The position numbers were made by a program, and so were the translations under genes. Shown here piece after piece: positions 8,896 to 9,904 of a stretch of DNA of 9,904 nt. The notes below the pieces were generated by a model. That model saw only the letters and a program-made list of their open reading frames with translations. It ran no database searches and had not been told where the DNA came from. Source of the stretch: an uncultured Porphyromonadaceae bacterium (GTDB lineage Bacteria; Bacteroidota; Bacteroidia; Bacteroidales; Barnesiellaceae_A); assembly GCA_900542255.1 (NCBI GenBank), contig UQMR01000076.1, positions 1-9,904 on the forward strand, given 5' to 3'. How positions within the stretch are numbered: the first letter of the stretch is position 1; the number at the start of each line of letters is the position of its first letter.

Positions 8896-9081
8896 ATGGA
8901 CGATGTTTTCAGTGCCGTTTGCAGTGGGCTGAAAGCATGGTGCCGTATGATGCAGATGTTGTGTGCGAGGGCCGGGGAGTTTTTATACGACGAGGCCGCA
9001 ATTTGTTGCAATGGTCGGGTAAACAGATGGGTTGTCGGTCTATTTGCGACGATTGCTGCAAGTTGCGGCCTCGTATTGTGA
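8896..9081 (+). CDS. Possible small membrane protein, 61 aa, unrecognised
   Basis: An ATG at 8896 is preceded by the purine-rich GGAAAGGGGG (8881-8890), a good Shine-Dalgarno-like stretch at fair spacing. It opens 61 codons ending in TGA at 9079-9081. The protein would have a helical first part (MDDVFSAVCSGLKAW, CRMMQMLCARAGEFLY) and a hydrophobic C-terminal segment of about 17 residues (RWVVGLFATIAASCGLVL), with six cysteines in 61 residues. I do not recognise the family. Doubts are that the frame is already open antisense to valS from 8746, its codon use is mixed (Arg CGT, AGG, CGG and AGA), and strong RNA-like stems run through it. It diverges from valS and converges on the 147-aa gene. 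It is either a true small protein gene or an accidental ORF over a structured RNA. Confidence 0.35.
   Translation: MDDVFSAVCSGLKAWCRMMQMLCARAGEFLYDEAAICCNGRVNRWVVGLFATIAASCGLVL
8903..9074 (+). ncRNA. Candidate structured + strand RNA with three consecutive stems
   Basis: Three stems follow each other. The first pairs 8903-8913 with 8928-8938 (11 pairs, two of them G-U). The second pairs 8944-8950 with 8983-8989 (7 pairs, one G-U). The third is the rod 8990-9074, which abuts the second with no spacer, as if coaxially stacked. The wobble pairs are G-U only when read on the + strand, which favours a + transcript. The outer ends, promoter and terminator are not visible, so the limits given are those of the stems. 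It matches no RNA family I can name. It could equally be mRNA structure within the small ORF at 8896-9081, or chance apart from the rod. Confidence 0.3.
8990..9074 (+). repeat. Long imperfect inverted repeat forming an 85-nt rod-like hairpin
   Basis: The arms 8990-9012 and 9052-9074 match at 20 of 23 positions, starting with a perfect 12-bp block (ACGAGGCCGCAA against TTGCGGCCTCGT). Two of the three exceptions become G-U pairs if the + strand is the RNA, but A-C mismatches on the - strand. The stem continues inward: 9014-9017 with 9047-9050, then 9021-9028 with 9038-9045 with one mismatch. That leaves an apical loop of about nine bases (9029-9037). No T-tract follows on either strand, so it is not a standard terminator. 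Confidence 0.8.
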
Positions 9082-9178
9082 GGGAGCCTCTTTCGGCGGG
9101 AGTGTTGCCTATTGCAATGCCTTTGGATAGATATCGGCTGTCTTGCCGCCGCAGGCGTTGCAGAGATGTGGTGTGCGG

Positions 9179-9622
9179 TTATTCCGACGAGAGGATACCG
9201 TCGACGATAAATTCGCTGTATCCGCGCCAGGGTACGACGCCGTGATACTCTTTGTAGCTGAGTTCTACGGTTTTGCCGCTCATGCGCATGAGCTTCTGAG
9301 CCAGCTCTTCGTCTTCGATAGAGAAGAGGAAGGAGTTGGATTGCAGTTGTCCTTGCGTACGCGACTCTATGCCCTCCATGATGAGCTTGCCTTCGTAGGT
9401 CTTGAAAATGTCGCCTTTGAGCACTACATAATTGAGTGTACCGCTTTTTACGCCCGAACCGAAGACGAAGAAATAGTGCCAATAGATGTAGCCGCCTGTT
9501 GCAAGTATGATTACTGTCAGCAAGCCGCACCCCCAGTTGCGCAGGGTGCGTTTTATCTTCTGTCCCATGGTTTTCTGCTGGGTTTGGGGCTCTTGTTTGG
9601 GGGTGGAATGGGTTGTTTCCAT
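9179..9622 (-). CDS. Small single-pass membrane protein of unknown function
   Basis: The 147-residue protein has a polar, Gln/Thr/Lys-rich N-terminus (1-28), one transmembrane helix at about 31-50 (GCGLLTVIILATGGYIYWHY) and a soluble domain of about 95 residues. That domain contains GTLNYVVLKGDIFKTYEGKL and FLFSIEDEELAQKL, and ends VVPWRGYSEFIVDGILSSE. Basic residues before the helix (KIKRTLRN) suggest the N-terminus is cytoplasmic and the domain lies outside the inner membrane. Proteins of this layout are common in Bacteroidales; I recall some being labelled 6-phosphogluconate dehydrogenase. That cannot be right here, since there is no nucleotide-binding fold and the length is a third of that enzyme. 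The ATG at 9622 lies 6 bases after the pepD stop, so the two genes are probably one operon. An alternative start at Met19 would still keep the helix. Function is unknown. Confidence 0.8.
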   Translation of the reverse strand: METTHSTPKQEPQTQQKTMGQKIKRTLRNWGCGLLTVIILATGGYIYWHYFFVFGSGVKSGTLNYVVLKGDIFKTYEGKLIMEGIESRTQGQLQSNSFLFSIEDEELAQKLMRMSGKTVELSYKEYHGVVPWRGYSEFIVDGILSSE

Positions 9623-9628
9623 AGTTCA

Positions 9629-9904
9629 TTATTGATTATCTGCCGGGATGTGTGCAAGTGTGGCGCACACGATATCCCAGAAGTTTTGTACGGATTCTAT
9701 ATTGACGCGTTCTTGTGGCGAGTGGGGGTGCTCTATGGTAGGGCCGAACGAAATCATGTCCATGCCCGGATAGGCTGCTCCTATGATACCGCATTCGAGG
9801 CCGGCGTGCATCATCTTCACCTCGGCTTTACGCCCTATGATGTCGGGGTAGAGCGGCAGCATGGTGTGCAGGATGACCGATTGCAGGTTGGGTTCCCACC
9901 CGGG
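9629..9904 (-). CDS. pepD: Aminoacyl-histidine dipeptidase (PepD, M20 family), C-terminal part
   Basis: Only the last 91 codons are in the window; the gene enters from the right edge with its 5' part outside. The visible protein runs from PGWEPNLQSVILHTM to HIPADNQ. It carries the PepD-like end: HAGLECGIIG, where the His/Glu region belongs to the dinuclear metal centre of M20 peptidases, then MDMISFGPTI, HPHSPQERVNIES with the late His ligand, and a final W-D helix. PepD-type enzymes are cytoplasmic zinc-dependent dipeptidases cleaving Xaa-His and a range of other dipeptides, serving peptide nutrition. The Met at 9862 is internal, because the frame and the family homology continue upstream of it. 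The membrane protein gene follows 6 bases after the stop. Confidence 0.93.
   Translation of the reverse strand, partial: PGWEPNLQSVILHTMLPLYPDIIGRKAEVKMMHAGLECGIIGAAYPGMDMISFGPTIEHPHSPQERVNIESVQNFWDIVCATLAHIPADNQ

Larger units (their letters stand above)
8796..9178. other. 383-base gap between valS and the 147-aa membrane protein gene
   Basis: No gene of a recognised family lies here on either strand. The valS-proximal ~85 bases are A/T-rich and contain the likely valS promoter. Bases 8896-9081 hold a weakly supported 61-codon + strand ORF and a set of nested stems, the largest at 8990-9074. Bases 9082-9178 show only small stems (such as CGGC/GCCG at 9135-9148) and no clear terminator, although the - strand pepD unit and any + strand transcript would have to end in this gap. 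The - strand has no plausible ORF that does not simply extend the antisense frame of the neighbouring gene. Confidence 0.6.

Noticed and set aside
8871..9245. 124-codon + strand frame with Cys pairs (CFQC, CDDCC) resembling a zinc-binding protein
   Set aside because: Very Arg-rich, runs antisense into the end of the 147-aa gene, and the Cys spacing fits no known zinc module; the frame starting at 8896 has the better ribosome site.
8853..9629. 258-codon - strand frame across the 8796-9178 gap
   Set aside because: The translation is dominated by Arg, His, Gln and Thr, has no family features, and overlaps the well-supported 147-aa gene in another frame.

Overview
The window looks like a chromosomal segment of a Bacteroidota bacterium of the order Bacteroidales. 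It carries the type IX secretion genes porU and porV side by side, a secretion system found only in Bacteroidota. These are followed by ispF, an order I recall from Porphyromonas gingivalis. The M20-type aminoacyl-histidine dipeptidase and the small membrane protein at the right end are also of a Bacteroidales kind. The GC content is moderate. Genus cannot be settled from the sequence alone; a member of the Porphyromonadaceae/Barnesiellaceae side of the order is a reasonable guess.

Left block, + strand, 1-6072. The 3' part of porU (T9SS sortase) is cut by the left edge. It is followed by porV (outer membrane barrel partner and cargo shuttle), ispF (MEP isoprenoid pathway) and a large polytopic GT-C-type membrane protein. 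Gaps between these genes are 48, 6 and 7 bases, so they look like one transcription unit. PorU and PorV act together at the cell surface: PorV delivers secreted cargo and PorU removes the C-terminal sorting domain and attaches the protein to anionic LPS. IspF makes an isoprenoid precursor, needed among other things for undecaprenyl phosphate. The GT-C protein may use a lipid-linked sugar built on that carrier, but this link is inference. A perfect 10-bp hairpin spans the porU stop codon.

Middle, 6073-8795. A perfect 18-bp stem with a GAAA loop (6106-6145) lies between the convergent + operon and the - strand valS gene, and probably terminates transcription from both sides. valS is complete and has its catalytic and editing motifs intact.

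Right block, 8796-9904. A 383-base gap precedes valS. It holds a likely valS promoter on the - strand. On the + strand it holds an unexplained, strongly structured stretch whose centre is an 85-nt rod-like inverted repeat at 8990-9074. The same stretch contains a possible 61-codon ORF (8896-9081). Beyond it, on the - strand, a 147-aa single-pass membrane protein of unknown function lies 6 bases downstream of the 3' end of a PepD-type dipeptidase gene, which runs off the right edge.

The genes are mostly housekeeping or known secretion genes. The part that current knowledge does not explain is the structured gap at 8896-9081. I saw no tRNA, rRNA, CRISPR array, insertion sequence or phage gene.
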